This document shows positions 38,835 to 49,104 of a DNA stretch of 64,000 nt, piece by piece. Made by a program: the position numbers and the translations under genes. The stretch is from Gammaproteobacteria bacterium (GTDB lineage Bacteria > Pseudomonadota > Gammaproteobacteria > Steroidobacterales > GCA-2729495). Position 1 is the first letter of the stretch; every line of letters begins with the position of its first letter. The notes under the pieces are model-generated. The model saw nothing but the letters and a program-made list of their open reading frames with translations. It did not search any database and was not told the origin of the DNA. The stretch is from NCBI GenBank assembly GCA_030746435.1, contig JASLMV010000005.1, positions 62,001 through 126,000 on the forward strand, read 5' to 3'.

Positions 38835-39634
38835 CAGACCGTCAGTTCGAACTCGATATCGTTTTCGGTTTGCACTGGCCGGGTATCGCCCGCGTGCCAG
38901 TGCATGAGCCGCACGGTAAAGCGATGCTGACCACCGCTTATTTCCGGATACAAACCGGAACCGGCGGGCAACTCGAGCTTAACCAGAGTGCAGGTACTAT
39001 CGCGGCTCATCGAATGTTGGTAAACACCGCCTACGGCAATCTGTCTTGTCGCCTGTTTACTGTTTCGTACCAGCCAAAGCAAACCGACTACGCTGTCGCA
39101 CAACGGCCTGACGACTTCCATCCATGTTGAGATATCTTCTGCCCGTCGTTCGTAGTCCTGTCGCAACCAGTGAGTGTAATCGGGCAGATCGAATGCGCAG
39201 GTGCCACCGGGAATACTGTTTCTGTGTCGTATCGCGTTCAGAAACTCGCTGTCACGCAGTTCCTGCAGATACTTGGGGCCAACCGCGTTTAGTTCTGCGC
39301 GCAGTGTTTGCAGGTTTGCCATTACCTGTTGCAGTCGTTGTTCATCGATCTGCTTGGCTTTCTGCAGCCGGTCCAGCATGAATAACTGGCGCTCGAGTTC
39401 TTTAAGCACGTCGCCCCGCACATCGCCGCGCGACAGGATCGCAATGACATCGAGCAGACTGGATACTGAACCCCGGCTGGACCACGATGAGTTCTGTTCG
39501 GTGTGGTAAAGCAGTTGCTTGTACAGAAATTCCAGGCGCAGGAAAGTTCGCATCCGCTCGTTCAGCGGCTGCTCGTAGCGAAGCGCCGACGCCGACGCGG
39601 AGGTCTGAGGTACGGCTTCGGCCGCCTGACTCAT
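38831..39634 (-). CDS. zapD: Cell division protein ZapD
   Basis: 267 aa (E. coli YacF 247 aa). Typical start YEQPLNERMRTFLRLEFLYKQ, central RGDVLKELERQ and GPKYLQELRDSEFLNAIRHRNSIPGG, and the C-terminal beta domain ending ENDIEFELTVC. ZapD crosslinks FtsZ filaments by binding the FtsZ C-terminal peptide (the gene for FtsZ is at 31453). In E. coli zapD is followed by yacG; here no yacG zinc-ribbon gene is seen. Confidence 0.94.
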   Translation of the reverse strand: MSQAAEAVPQTSASASALRYEQPLNERMRTFLRLEFLYKQLLYHTEQNSSWSSRGSVSSLLDVIAILSRGDVRGDVLKELERQLFMLDRLQKAKQIDEQRLQQVMANLQTLRAELNAVGPKYLQELRDSEFLNAIRHRNSIPGGTCAFDLPDYTHWLRQDYERRAEDISTWMEVVRPLCDSVVGLLWLVRNSKQATRQIAVGGVYQHSMSRDSTCTLVKLELPAGSGLYPEISGGQHRFTVRLMHWHAGDTRPVQTENDIEFELTVC

Positions 39635-39698
39635 ATGCTGCTCGCCTGAAACTTCCCGAATTGGGAACAGAACCTGCCGTTTATTCTGCGTGAGAAGG

Positions 39699-39750
39699 CT
39701 AGCGACCGCAACGATTCGTTGCTCCGGAGCGGCCGGCTTGCCGGCGCTAG
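39699..39750. repeat. Palindrome cluster with cloverleaf-like symmetry at the coaE 3' end
   Basis: The 52-bp segment is bounded by CTAGCG (39699-39704) and CGCTAG (39745-39750). It contains GCAACG-ATT-CGTTGC (39708-39722), GCTCCGGAGC (39721-39730) and GCCGGC-TT-GCCGGC (39732-39745). Almost every base lies in some palindrome. The coaE stop codon is inside the right arm. It has no T tract. It could be an mRNA-end hairpin of coaE, a REP-like element, or a processing site; I see no second copy in the window. Confidence 0.55.
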
Positions 39751-40361
39751 TGGGTGGCCTCCCCGGCGAGGCGCAGGTATTTCTGGTGCAGGCTCTCGAC
39801 CTCAGCCTGCAGTTCGGTAATCGACCCGGTGTTGGTAATCACATCGTCGGCGATGGCCAGCCGCTCTTCCCGGCTGGCCTGCGCGCTGAGGATGTTGCGC
39901 GCCGAGGTTTCGGTTTCGCCGTCACGGACCATGAGCCGTTCGAGCTGCAATTCGACCGGGCAGTCGATAACAAGCACCCGGTCGACAAGTTCGTCGAATC
40001 CAGTTTCGGCAATCAGGGGCACGGCGAATACCTGGTAGGGCCCGCCACTGGATTGTGCGTGGGCGAAAGTCGCTTTGCGGATCAGGGGATGCAGAATAGC
40101 CTCGAGTCTTTCCTTCGCATCCGGGTCGGCAAAAATTATCGTGCGCAGCCGGGCGCGATCGAGGCTGCCGTCTGCATTCAGCACTTCTTCACCGAATTCT
40201 TCTACAACGGCTGCAAGGCCCGGCTCACCGGGTTCGACGACTTCGCGGGCGAGCAGGTCAGTGTCAATCACCGTGATATCGCGTTCGATAAACATATTCG
40301 CGACGGCGGTCTTGCCACTGGCAATGCCGCCGGTCAGGCCTATGCGAAGTGAGGCAGACAT
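39747..40361 (-). CDS. coaE: Dephospho-CoA kinase CoaE
   Basis: 204 aa (E. coli 206 aa). Walker A is GLTGGIASGKTAVANMF, followed by DTDLLAREVVEPG and HPLIRKA, with the lid region intact. It phosphorylates dephospho-CoA to CoA, the last step of CoA synthesis. The start overlaps the pilD stop by 1 nt, the conserved pilD-coaE arrangement. Confidence 0.97.
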   Translation of the reverse strand: MSASLRIGLTGGIASGKTAVANMFIERDITVIDTDLLAREVVEPGEPGLAAVVEEFGEEVLNADGSLDRARLRTIIFADPDAKERLEAILHPLIRKATFAHAQSSGGPYQVFAVPLIAETGFDELVDRVLVIDCPVELQLERLMVRDGETETSARNILSAQASREERLAIADDVITNTGSITELQAEVESLHQKYLRLAGEATH

Positions 40362-41227
40362 TACAGGCCCGTAAGTTCCAGGTACGCGTTCGTTATTCGC
40401 TCGCCCCAGAGCAGGGCAATCAGTCCTGCACCGGCGAGATAGGGTCCGAACGGAATTGGGATTTGCCTGTCGCGGCCCAATGTCACGATCATGCCTACAC
40501 CGACTGTAGCGCCGACTACTGCAGATAACAGGATAACGAGTGGCAACATCTGCCAGCCCAACCAGGCGCCGAGTGCTGCGAGCAATTTGAAATCGCCGTA
40601 GCCCATACCCTCTTTACCGGTCGCAAGTTTAAACAACCAGTACACCGACCAGAGGCTTAAGTAACCGGCCATGGCGCCGGCGACACTTGCGTGGATTTCC
40701 GGAAAGGGCAGCCCCGAATCCGGTTCAAAAAAGAGGCTGACCCCAAGACCGAGCCAGAGCAGAGGGTAGGTGATGCTGTCTGGTAACAGCTGGTGATCGA
40801 TGTCGATTACGGTGAGCGCAATCAGCGCCCACAGGAACAGCAATGCCGCAGCGCAACCAAAACCGATGCCAAATTGCCAGACGATCAGACCCGACAGCAA
40901 GCCCGTCAGGGCCTCGATCAGCGGATAGCGGGCCGATATGGGCGCCTGACAGGACGCACACTTGCCCCCGAGGATGAGCCAGCTAAAAACCGGAATATTC
41001 TGCACCGCAGTAATCTGGGTCCCGCAGGAAGGGCAGCGCGAGCGGGGTGTCACCAGGTTGAAGAGCGGTTCGGAATCGGGTTCGGGTTCGGTACCGTCGG
41101 TGGCGAGCAACTCAAGGCTTTGTCGTCGCCATTCGCGTTCCAGCATGACCGGAAGGCGATATATGACGACATTGAGAAAGCTGCCTACCAGCAGCCCCAG
41201 CAATACCCCACCGGCAATGCTCAGCAT
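40361..41227 (-). CDS. pilD: Type IV prepilin peptidase and N-methyltransferase PilD
   Basis: 288 aa (P. aeruginosa 290 aa), about eight transmembrane helices. The cytoplasmic loop has the zinc tetracysteine (CPSCGTQI ... CASCQAPI). The aspartic protease residues are in IDIDHQLLPD and GYGDFKLLAALG. It cuts prepilin leaders after Gly and methylates Phe1 of the pilins at 44466 and 45153. Confidence 0.97.
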   Translation of the reverse strand: MLSIAGGVLLGLLVGSFLNVVIYRLPVMLEREWRRQSLELLATDGTEPEPDSEPLFNLVTPRSRCPSCGTQITAVQNIPVFSWLILGGKCASCQAPISARYPLIEALTGLLSGLIVWQFGIGFGCAAALLFLWALIALTVIDIDHQLLPDSITYPLLWLGLGVSLFFEPDSGLPFPEIHASVAGAMAGYLSLWSVYWLFKLATGKEGMGYGDFKLLAALGAWLGWQMLPLVILLSAVVGATVGVGMIVTLGRDRQIPIPFGPYLAGAGLIALLWGERITNAYLELTGL

Positions 41228-41250
41228 GGTTAGAAGTCCGCCTGGTGTTA

Positions 41251-42468
41251 CTAGATAACGGCACCCATCTTAAAGATTGGCAGGTACATAGCAACAACAA
41301 GGCCACCGACGAGCACACCGAGAATCGCCATGATCAGCGGCTCCAGCAAACTGCTGAGGCCGTCAACGGCATTGTCGACGTCGTCTTCGTAGAAATCGGC
41401 TACCTTGCTCGACATTTCGTCGAGCGATCCCGATTCTTCACCGACCGCGATCATCTGGATCACCATGTGAGGGAACAGGCTGGTGTTTTCCATACATTGC
41501 TGCAGGCGTGAACCGGTTGCGACCTCGTCCTTGATCTCGAGCACACCGATTTCGTACACCACGTTGCCGCAGGCGCCGGCAACGGATTCCAGGCCTTCCA
41601 CCAACGGCACACCGGCGGCGAACATCGTGGACAGCGTACGGGCAAACCGGGCGATACAGGATTTCTCCATAATCGGCCCGATCACCGGAAGCTTGAGTAC
41701 GATGCGGTCCTGGATCTCGCGCAGTTTCCGCGAGCGCTTCCGCATGTAGAGGTAACCACCGATGGCACTACCGATACCCAGGACAAGCCAGATTCCCTGT
41801 GCCCGAACAAATACCGACAGGTCTATGACCATGCGTGTGAAGGTTGGCAAATCAGCCCCGAAACCCTGGAAGAGGTTCTCGAACTCCGGGATAACGAATA
41901 CAAGCAGAATCGTCGTCACGATGAGGGCAACCACCATAACCGCTGCGGGATAGAACAACGCCTTCTTGATCTTCTTTTTGATCGCCTCGGTTTTTTCCTT
42001 GTACGTGGCAATTTTGTCCAGCAGGCTTTCAAGCGCACCCGCCCGCTCACCGGCTGCAACCAGGTTGACGAACAGGTCGTCAAAATGGATGGGGTGGCGT
42101 GCCAGCGCTTCCGCGAGGCTGGTACCGCCTTCCACGTCGACCTTGACGGCCAGTACAAGTTTCTGCATAGCCGGGTTTTCGTGGCCGTTACCGATGATAT
42201 TGAAGGCCTGGACCAGCGGGATGCCGGCGGTCAGCATCGTGGCGAGCTGGCGGCTGAAGATCGCGATATCTTCTGCCTTGACGCGGCCGGTCTTTTTGAA
42301 AAGATTCGACTGCTTGCGCACACGCGAGGCGACGATACCGCGCCGGCGTAATTCCGCGCGTACGGCTGCCTCACTCGCGGCAGTGCTCTTGCCCTTGATT
42401 TTTTTACCGTGACTGTCAGTACCCTCCCACTGGAAGGGTGTTTCGTTGACGGCGATACTCTCTGCCAT
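41251..42468 (-). CDS. pilC: Type IV pilus inner-membrane platform protein PilC
   Basis: 405 aa. Two T2SSF domains, each with the pattern FxRxLATMxxAGxPLxxA (FSRQLATMLTAGIPLVQAF and FARTLSTMFAAGVPLVEGL), and three transmembrane segments, the last near the C-terminus (LIMAILGVLVGGLVVAMYLPIF). It couples the PilB motor to pilin insertion. It lies 23 nt from pilD. Confidence 0.97.
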   Translation of the reverse strand: MAESIAVNETPFQWEGTDSHGKKIKGKSTAASEAAVRAELRRRGIVASRVRKQSNLFKKTGRVKAEDIAIFSRQLATMLTAGIPLVQAFNIIGNGHENPAMQKLVLAVKVDVEGGTSLAEALARHPIHFDDLFVNLVAAGERAGALESLLDKIATYKEKTEAIKKKIKKALFYPAAVMVVALIVTTILLVFVIPEFENLFQGFGADLPTFTRMVIDLSVFVRAQGIWLVLGIGSAIGGYLYMRKRSRKLREIQDRIVLKLPVIGPIMEKSCIARFARTLSTMFAAGVPLVEGLESVAGACGNVVYEIGVLEIKDEVATGSRLQQCMENTSLFPHMVIQMIAVGEESGSLDEMSSKVADFYEDDVDNAVDGLSSLLEPLIMAILGVLVGGLVVAMYLPIFKMGAVI

Positions 42469-42534
42469 TGCTCTGCGCCTTTTTTGCTAGTCCTTGCTCT
42501 GCCTCTGGCCTGTGGCGTTTGGGAAGAGCTCCAA

Positions 42535-44253
42535 TTACTCCGTTGTAACCCTATTCACTTCATCGAGACTCGTGATCCCGTCTTTCACTTTTTGTAATGC
42601 AGACCTGCGTAAATCCCAGAAGCCTTCTTTGTCTGCCTGGTCGGCGATATCGGTTGCATTTCCGCCGCTCATGATGATCCGCTGGGTCGTTTCCGATACT
42701 TCAATAACCTGGAAAATGCCTGCCCGGCCCTTGTAACCGTCCTGGCAGGACTTGCAGCCGACCGGACCGTAAATGCGCAGGCCTTCGTCTATTTCCTGCT
42801 TGGTATAGCCTTCGGCCAGCAGCGCTTCTTCGGGGATGTCGAGTATTTCCTTGCAGTTGTCGCACAGTTTGCGCGCCAGCCGCTGGGCGATGATGAGCCG
42901 GACCGACGTTGCGATCGCGTAGGGCTTGACGCCCATATCCACGAGCCGGGTCAGCGTGGTCGGTGCATCGTTCGTATGCAGCGTTGACAACACGAGGTGA
43001 CCGGTCTGCGCAGCCTTGATGGCAATTTCGGCCGTCTCGAGGTCGCGAATCTCACCCACCATGATGATGTCGGGATCCTGGCGGAGGAACGCTTTCAACG
43101 CGCTGGCGAAAGTCAGCCCGATCTTCGGTTTGACGTTGACCTGGTTGATACCCGGCAGGTTGATCTCGGCCGGATCCTCGGCTGTCGATATGTTGCGCTG
43201 TTCGGTGTTCAGGATGTTGAGACCCGTGTAGAGCGAGACCGTCTTACCGCTACCGGTCGGTCCCGTCACCAGGATCATGCCGTGCGGCCGGTCGAGCGCA
43301 TCCAGGTAGAGCTGTTTCTGTTCTTCCTCGTAGCCGAGAGCCTCGATGCCGAGTTTGGCGCTGCTCGGGTCGAGTATTCGTAAAACGATTTTCTCGCCGA
43401 ACAGGGTGGGGCAGGTGTTAACACGAAAGTCGATCGCCCGGGTCTTGGACAGATTCATCTTGATGCGGCCGTCCTGCGGGACACGCCGCTCGGCGATATC
43501 GAGCCGGGCCATAACCTTTAACCGGGCGCACACTTTGGCGGCCAGCATCTGCGGCGGCGAGGCCACGTTGTGGAGGATGCCGTCGAGGCGCGTCCTGACC
43601 CGGTAGGTCTTCTCGTAGGGCTCGAAATGCACGTCCGAGCAGCCTTTCTTGATGGCGTCGAGGAGCACTTTGTTCACGAACCTGACGACCGGCGCATCGT
43701 CAACGGCATCGCTGTCTTCGTCATCGAGTTCCTGCTCGCCACCCGAGATTTCCAGGCCTTCCAGGTCGAAGTCTTCGTCGGCGAGATCGTCCATCGATGT
43801 ATCGACGGCTTCGAGTGCCTTCGACACATATTCCTGGAGCTTGTCTTGTTCGACCACCACCGGATCGATGCGGTAACCGGACTGGAACTTGATCTCGTCG
43901 ATTGCCTGCAGGTTGGTGGGGTCCGATACCGCAAGGAACAGGCGCTTACCGCGCAGTATCAGCGGCAGTACCCGGTGCTTGGAGAGGAGTTTCTGGTCGA
44001 CCGCCTTGACGACGTCGACGTCCAGTTCCAGCGAGTCCAGGTCAAACAGCGGTACGCCGAATTCGTGGGACGCTGCGACGGCGATGGCCAGCGAATCGGC
44101 CAATTCCTGTTCGACGAGGTGAGCAACAACGGTGGCGCCCGCCTTGAGGGCACCGTCCATGGCCTCCAGCATCGCTTCTTCATCCACGATGCCGTCCTGC
44201 ACCAGGCGGCGCGGTAATCCGGATATTGCTGTGCTGGGTGCTGTCGCAGCCAT
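42535..44253 (-). CDS. pilB: Type IV pilus assembly ATPase PilB
   Basis: 572 aa (P. aeruginosa 566 aa). The N-terminal MshEN-type domain (residues about 10-160) includes the repeat region that in some homologues binds c-di-GMP. Walker A GPTGSGKT is at 331-338, and the Asp/His boxes and Walker B (PDIIMVGEIRDLET) are present. A zinc site is given by CDNCKE and CKSCQDG. It powers pilus extension. No pilT or pilU is in the window. Confidence 0.97.
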   Translation of the reverse strand: MAATAPSTAISGLPRRLVQDGIVDEEAMLEAMDGALKAGATVVAHLVEQELADSLAIAVAASHEFGVPLFDLDSLELDVDVVKAVDQKLLSKHRVLPLILRGKRLFLAVSDPTNLQAIDEIKFQSGYRIDPVVVEQDKLQEYVSKALEAVDTSMDDLADEDFDLEGLEISGGEQELDDEDSDAVDDAPVVRFVNKVLLDAIKKGCSDVHFEPYEKTYRVRTRLDGILHNVASPPQMLAAKVCARLKVMARLDIAERRVPQDGRIKMNLSKTRAIDFRVNTCPTLFGEKIVLRILDPSSAKLGIEALGYEEEQKQLYLDALDRPHGMILVTGPTGSGKTVSLYTGLNILNTEQRNISTAEDPAEINLPGINQVNVKPKIGLTFASALKAFLRQDPDIIMVGEIRDLETAEIAIKAAQTGHLVLSTLHTNDAPTTLTRLVDMGVKPYAIATSVRLIIAQRLARKLCDNCKEILDIPEEALLAEGYTKQEIDEGLRIYGPVGCKSCQDGYKGRAGIFQVIEVSETTQRIIMSGGNATDIADQADKEGFWDLRRSALQKVKDGITSLDEVNRVTTE

Positions 44254-44465
44254 AAATGCTACCTGCTCACTTCCTTGTGGGCGCGCCCAAACGTGGGCAC
44301 AGCCTACGAAACATAAATCCTGTGTCGGTTTAACAGTATCTATTGAATAGTAGGGCTTATTTCACGGCCGAATCGGGCGTGTTTCACAGTTTCCGGCAGT
44401 AATTCCGGCGCTTTTGGGCTGGATAGCCCGTATGGTCGGGGTGTCCGTTCAGGGTTAAATGACGA

Positions 44466-45002
44466 TTAACGGCAGCTGCGAGGCAGGTAGCGCGAATCAA
44501 CATCGCCCGGATCGTAGCTTGCTGAATTACCGCCGCCGGCTGTACCCATGGGGTTCAGATCAGAGCCAGCACCGTTTGTGGGCACCGGCTGGGTTGCACA
44601 ACGCCAGATAACGGCCCCGCCCACGCCTTCATAGGGTGTCAGGGTAAGGACGGTGTCTTCGATAGCTGCGTTAGCGTCGTTGCCAAAGGTGACATCCAGG
44701 CGCCCGTCAACCACCTCAACCGAGGCGACATATTTAGTAGAGGTATCCTCCGGGTCTGGCGTCAGTCCCGCCGCCGCTCGATCCGCCGGAGCTTGTCCTG
44801 TCGTGAGGAACGAATCAACTATCGGGACTTTGGCATTGCCGGCGAGGCTGATGCCTTCGGTCACTTGTGCCCGCACCACATAGGTCTGGTATGCGCTTAT
44901 CCCGGTGCTCGAGAGGATGGCGATAATGGCCACCACGATCATGAGCTCGATGAGCGTAAACCCGCCTTGTTTTCCAGCCCGTTGTTGTATCCCGCTTTTC
45001 AT
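44466..45002 (-). CDS. Type IV pilin, divergent tandem copy
   Basis: 178 aa. The leader MKSGIQQRAGKQGG is cut before Phe1 of [20 protein letters not shown]. Glu5 is present, but mature positions 14 and 22 are Ala and Ser rather than the usual Gly and Pro. Two cysteines near the C-terminus (VIWRCATQ; YLPRSC) bound a D-region loop of about 43 residues. The gene lies downstream of pilA2 beyond a strong terminator, so it should be less expressed or separately driven. It may be a minor pilin or a second major pilin. Confidence 0.9.
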   Translation of the reverse strand: MKSGIQQRAGKQGGFTLIELMIVVAIIAILSSTGISAYQTYVVRAQVTEGISLAGNAKVPIVDSFLTTGQAPADRAAAGLTPDPEDTSTKYVASVEVVDGRLDVTFGNDANAAIEDTVLTLTPYEGVGGAVIWRCATQPVPTNGAGSDLNPMGTAGGGNSASYDPGDVDSRYLPRSCR

Positions 45003-45072
45003 TGCTTAAATCCTTTTACCCTGATTTTAGATCGCGTCCCGGCCGTTTGTCATAAGGCCCAGCAAATATTTC

Positions 45073-45111
45073 AAAAAAAAGAGAGGGCATTGCTGCCCTC
45101 CCCTCTTTTTT
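45073..45111 (-). terminator. Terminator of pilA2, possibly bidirectional
   Basis: GAGGGCA / TGCCCTC (45083-45089, 45094-45100) form a 7-bp stem with a 4-nt loop. On the minus strand it is followed by TC and eight T residues (45080-45073); on the plus strand six T residues follow at 45106-45111. It lies about 50 nt after the pilA2 stop and 70 nt before the second pilin. Confidence 0.88.
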
Positions 45112-45152
45112 GGAGCTTTATACATGGTACTCAGCTCAGGACTGCAGTCCTA

Positions 45153-45638
45153 CTACCGGCAAGCGGAAGGCAGGTACTTGCTGTCCAGGTTGGTTGTACC
45201 AGCCGTAGCGTTAGCCATCAGTGTAGAACCAGTAGGCTCAGACGCCGCACCACAAGCCCATGTGACGCTGTCGTCATCGGTGGTGTAAGGGGTGAGCGAT
45301 ACAATGTTGCCGCTAATAGCAGCGTTAACGTCATCACCGTCGTAAGTGATGGTGATAGCGCCGGCAACAACGTCAACCGAGCTGACGTATTTACCGAAAG
45401 TATCGGTGCCATTTGCAGACATACCGGCTTCCGTACGGTTAGCAGGCGCGTCACCCGTGTTCAGGAAGGTTTCAGCGACAGCAGCTTTGGCAGCAGCGGC
45501 CAGCGTCATGCCCTCAGAAACCTGGGCGCGGATGGTGTAGCCCTGGTAAGCCGGAATAGCGATGGCAGCCAGGATACCGATGATGGCAACTACGATCATC
45601 AGTTCGATGAGCGTAAAACCTTTTTGCAGTGTCTTCAT
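45153..45638 (-). CDS. pilA: Type IV major pilin PilA
   Basis: 161 aa from ATG 45638 with SD CGGAG at 45649-45653; the frame is open further upstream but that start fits the leader. Leader MKTLQKG, then mature [25 protein letters not shown] with Glu5, Gly14 and Pro22, as in canonical pilins. The C-terminal disulphide pair is VTWACGAAS and YLPSACR. It has a sigma-54 promoter, with PilR/PilS encoded just upstream. Processed by PilD. Confidence 0.95.
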   Translation of the reverse strand: MKTLQKGFTLIELMIVVAIIGILAAIAIPAYQGYTIRAQVSEGMTLAAAAKAAVAETFLNTGDAPANRTEAGMSANGTDTFGKYVSSVDVVAGAITITYDGDDVNAAISGNIVSLTPYTTDDDSVTWACGAASEPTGSTLMANATAGTTNLDSKYLPSACR

Positions 45639-45707
45639 TACATATCTCCGTGAGATGTTTTCAATCAAAGCCAGATTTGCGGCCATAAAGGCCTGCAGAG
45701 ATATAAA

Positions 45708-45723
45708 TGCAAGAGCCGTGCCA
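45708..45723 (-). promoter_or_regulatory. Sigma-54 (-24/-12) promoter of pilA
   Basis: Minus strand TGGCAC (45723-45718), 5 nt, TTGCA (45712-45708): an exact match to the RpoN consensus TGGCAC-N5-TTGCW. It is about 70 nt before the pilA start. The gene for the AAA+ activator PilR ends about 180 nt further upstream. Confidence 0.93.
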
Positions 45724-45823
45724 ATTTTTCAGGTGGCATTTCTATCTATTTGTTTTACTTATTGAAAAAATTGGTGGTGAGAACCAGCGCACGTTTCCTG
45801 ACCGCCCTTAACAGGCTGAAACC

Positions 45824-45840
45824 GGGTCCGATTCGGACCC
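45824..45840. repeat. Palindrome between pilR and pilA
   Basis: GGGTCCG-ATT-CGGACCC, 7-bp stem with 3-nt loop. It lies 66 nt past the pilR stop and about 100 nt upstream of the pilA -24 element. TGTC strings near 45844 and 45867 could be PilR half-sites. Without a T tract it is a weak terminator; it could be an activator or IHF-region element. Confidence 0.4.
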
Positions 45841-45905
45841 TTGATGTCCGAATGTGACCATTTCTGTCAGTGCAATTGGACGTGGGGCTGTTTATGTTGA
45901 ATCTT

Positions 45906-47216
<1,311 letters not shown>

Positions 47217-47234
47217 CAATACAATTCCTGAAAC

Positions 47235-48893
47235 TTAAAGTACAGCGGCTTCCTTGTCCCACCGGCTGGGGTCGGCAAAAACGATCTGGAAAATACTGCC
47301 ACCACCCGGGCGCGAACGATAGCGCAGCGATGCGCTGTTTCGTTCGCACAGTTCACGGCATATATAAAGACCCAGGCCGGTGCCGCCAAATGTCCCGGTT
47401 GCAAAGGGTTCGAATACCGAATCCACCATATCGTCGGGTATGCCCGGGCCTTGGTCGCTGATCTCGAGGTAGGGCCGGCCATTGTTAGGCAGGCGTCCAA
47501 ACTCAAGCTCAACTGCGATAGCGCCGGCTGTTTCGCTGGCGTATTTGACGGCATTCTCGCACAGGTTCCACGTGACCTGGCGCAGGTGACTGGGATCCAT
47601 CCGAACTTCAACATCAGCATCGCTGGTGATACTTACCTGGCCCTCATAAAGCTCAAGGGTGGTTACGAACTCGTTGACGAAATTGTTTGTCCAGTCCTTC
47701 AGGGCCATACGCTCAGGGCTGGCGTCCTCACGGCGTGACAGTTGCAGGATATTGTCGATGATTTCGCTGACCCTGCCGGAATTCGTCTGGATGATGTCGA
47801 TAAAGCGTCTGTCCTGTTCGTCCACATCCCTGGATTCGCGCAGTAACTGCGCCGCGTGACTCAGCGCGCCAACCGGGTTGCGGATCTCGTGCGCGATGCT
47901 CGCGCTGAGCCGGCCCAGTGCTGCCAGCTTGGTCTGCTGAACTTTTTCCGCCAGCAGGTTCGCATCCTCGAGAAAGATCAGCACGGCGGACGAGCCGTTG
48001 TTATTGCCCAGCGACGCAAAATGCGCATGGATGACAGAGGCGTCGTCGGTGGATAGGAAGCTGGATGTCTCCATCGATACGTCGAGTTGGCTGGCGCGCC
48101 AGCGCTTGAGAAGGGCATGCACCTGCGGCGCTACGTCTTCCAGGTGTTGTCCCGAACTATTCTCGGGAATGCCTACCTGCTCGGCCGCCGCCTGGTTGAG
48201 CAGGCGTACGTGGTCAGTCTCGTCGACCACCACTATGGCCTCACGCAGGTTCTGGATAATGTACTCGTTCAGTTGTGCGAGGTTTTCGAGGTCGATCCCC
48301 CGCTGGTGCGCAAGTTCTTCGGATTCGGTGACACGCCGGATTACCGGCTGAATTGCGCCGACGATCCCGAGCATGATTGCGCCGATCACGCCGGCCTGGA
48401 AAAAATCGGCAACGGTGGTTACACCGTCCAGAAAACTCAGTGTCTGTTCCAGCAGGATAATCAGCGCCGCCGTCGCGGCCGCAAGGTAGCCGCTGCGTAC
48501 CCGCATCGTCATGCTGCTTGCAACGACGAACAGCACGAGAATACCTTCCAGCCCCGATCCAATGCCGCCGCTGGCATGGCCTGCAAGCGTGAGGCAGGAG
48601 ATATCGACGACGAACTGCAGCCAGGCGAGATGGGTTACGTTCCAGCGCTTACGCCGCAGGAGCAGCGCGATGACCAGCGCACAGAGACCGTAGACAAGGG
48701 AAACGACGAGGAATAGCAGCGGATAGCGTCCGCCGAGGATCGGGGAATCGGCCTGTATCGCCAGGAGCACGATTAATGCGGCGGCGACCAGCACCCGGAA
48801 GCTGCCGACAAGGGTAAGAACCCGTCGGTTCAGTTCAGCCTGACCGCCTGCCAGGTCGGGTTGCCTACCCGAGCTTGAATCTTGCTTTGCCAA
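47235..48893 (-). CDS. pilS: Sensor histidine kinase PilS
   Basis: 552 aa (P. aeruginosa 530 aa). About six transmembrane helices in the first 190 residues, a PAS domain (LNEYIIQNLREAIVVVDETDHVRLLN), HisKA with the phospho-His in SASIAHEIRNPVGALSHAAQLL, and the HATPase domain with NLCENAVKYA and GIPDDM and GTGLGLYI. In Pseudomonas PilS senses pilin in the membrane and controls PilR. The gene is divergent from sucC across 211 nt in which no gene is seen. Confidence 0.97.
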   Translation of the reverse strand: MAKQDSSSGRQPDLAGGQAELNRRVLTLVGSFRVLVAAALIVLLAIQADSPILGGRYPLLFLVVSLVYGLCALVIALLLRRKRWNVTHLAWLQFVVDISCLTLAGHASGGIGSGLEGILVLFVVASSMTMRVRSGYLAAATAALIILLEQTLSFLDGVTTVADFFQAGVIGAIMLGIVGAIQPVIRRVTESEELAHQRGIDLENLAQLNEYIIQNLREAIVVVDETDHVRLLNQAAAEQVGIPENSSGQHLEDVAPQVHALLKRWRASQLDVSMETSSFLSTDDASVIHAHFASLGNNNGSSAVLIFLEDANLLAEKVQQTKLAALGRLSASIAHEIRNPVGALSHAAQLLRESRDVDEQDRRFIDIIQTNSGRVSEIIDNILQLSRREDASPERMALKDWTNNFVNEFVTTLELYEGQVSITSDADVEVRMDPSHLRQVTWNLCENAVKYASETAGAIAVELEFGRLPNNGRPYLEISDQGPGIPDDMVDSVFEPFATGTFGGTGLGLYICRELCERNSASLRYRSRPGGGSIFQIVFADPSRWDKEAAVL

Positions 48894-49104
48894 GAAGCGC
48901 GCGCCACCGGGACATTTGAAGCCGCGCCCATTGTAACAACACCCGTACGTCCGGAAATGTGCAACGGGTTCACATTACGCAACTGTCGGCAAATTTGGTG
49001 CTCAGGCGGGTTTAAACACGGCTACGTTTAACGGACAATAGCGCGTCCGGCACTGGCCACAGCTCGTTGGCTGACGAGAAACCGCTTAGAAAGGCACCGT
49101 TTCA

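Noticed and set aside
39690-40352. Open frame of 220 codons on the plus strand
   Set aside because: It is antisense to coaE, and its start lies in the palindrome cluster. It has no known family.
44793-45653. Open frame of 286 codons on the plus strand through both pilins
   Set aside because: It is antisense to both pilin genes and crosses the pilA terminator. Its sequence shows no domain.
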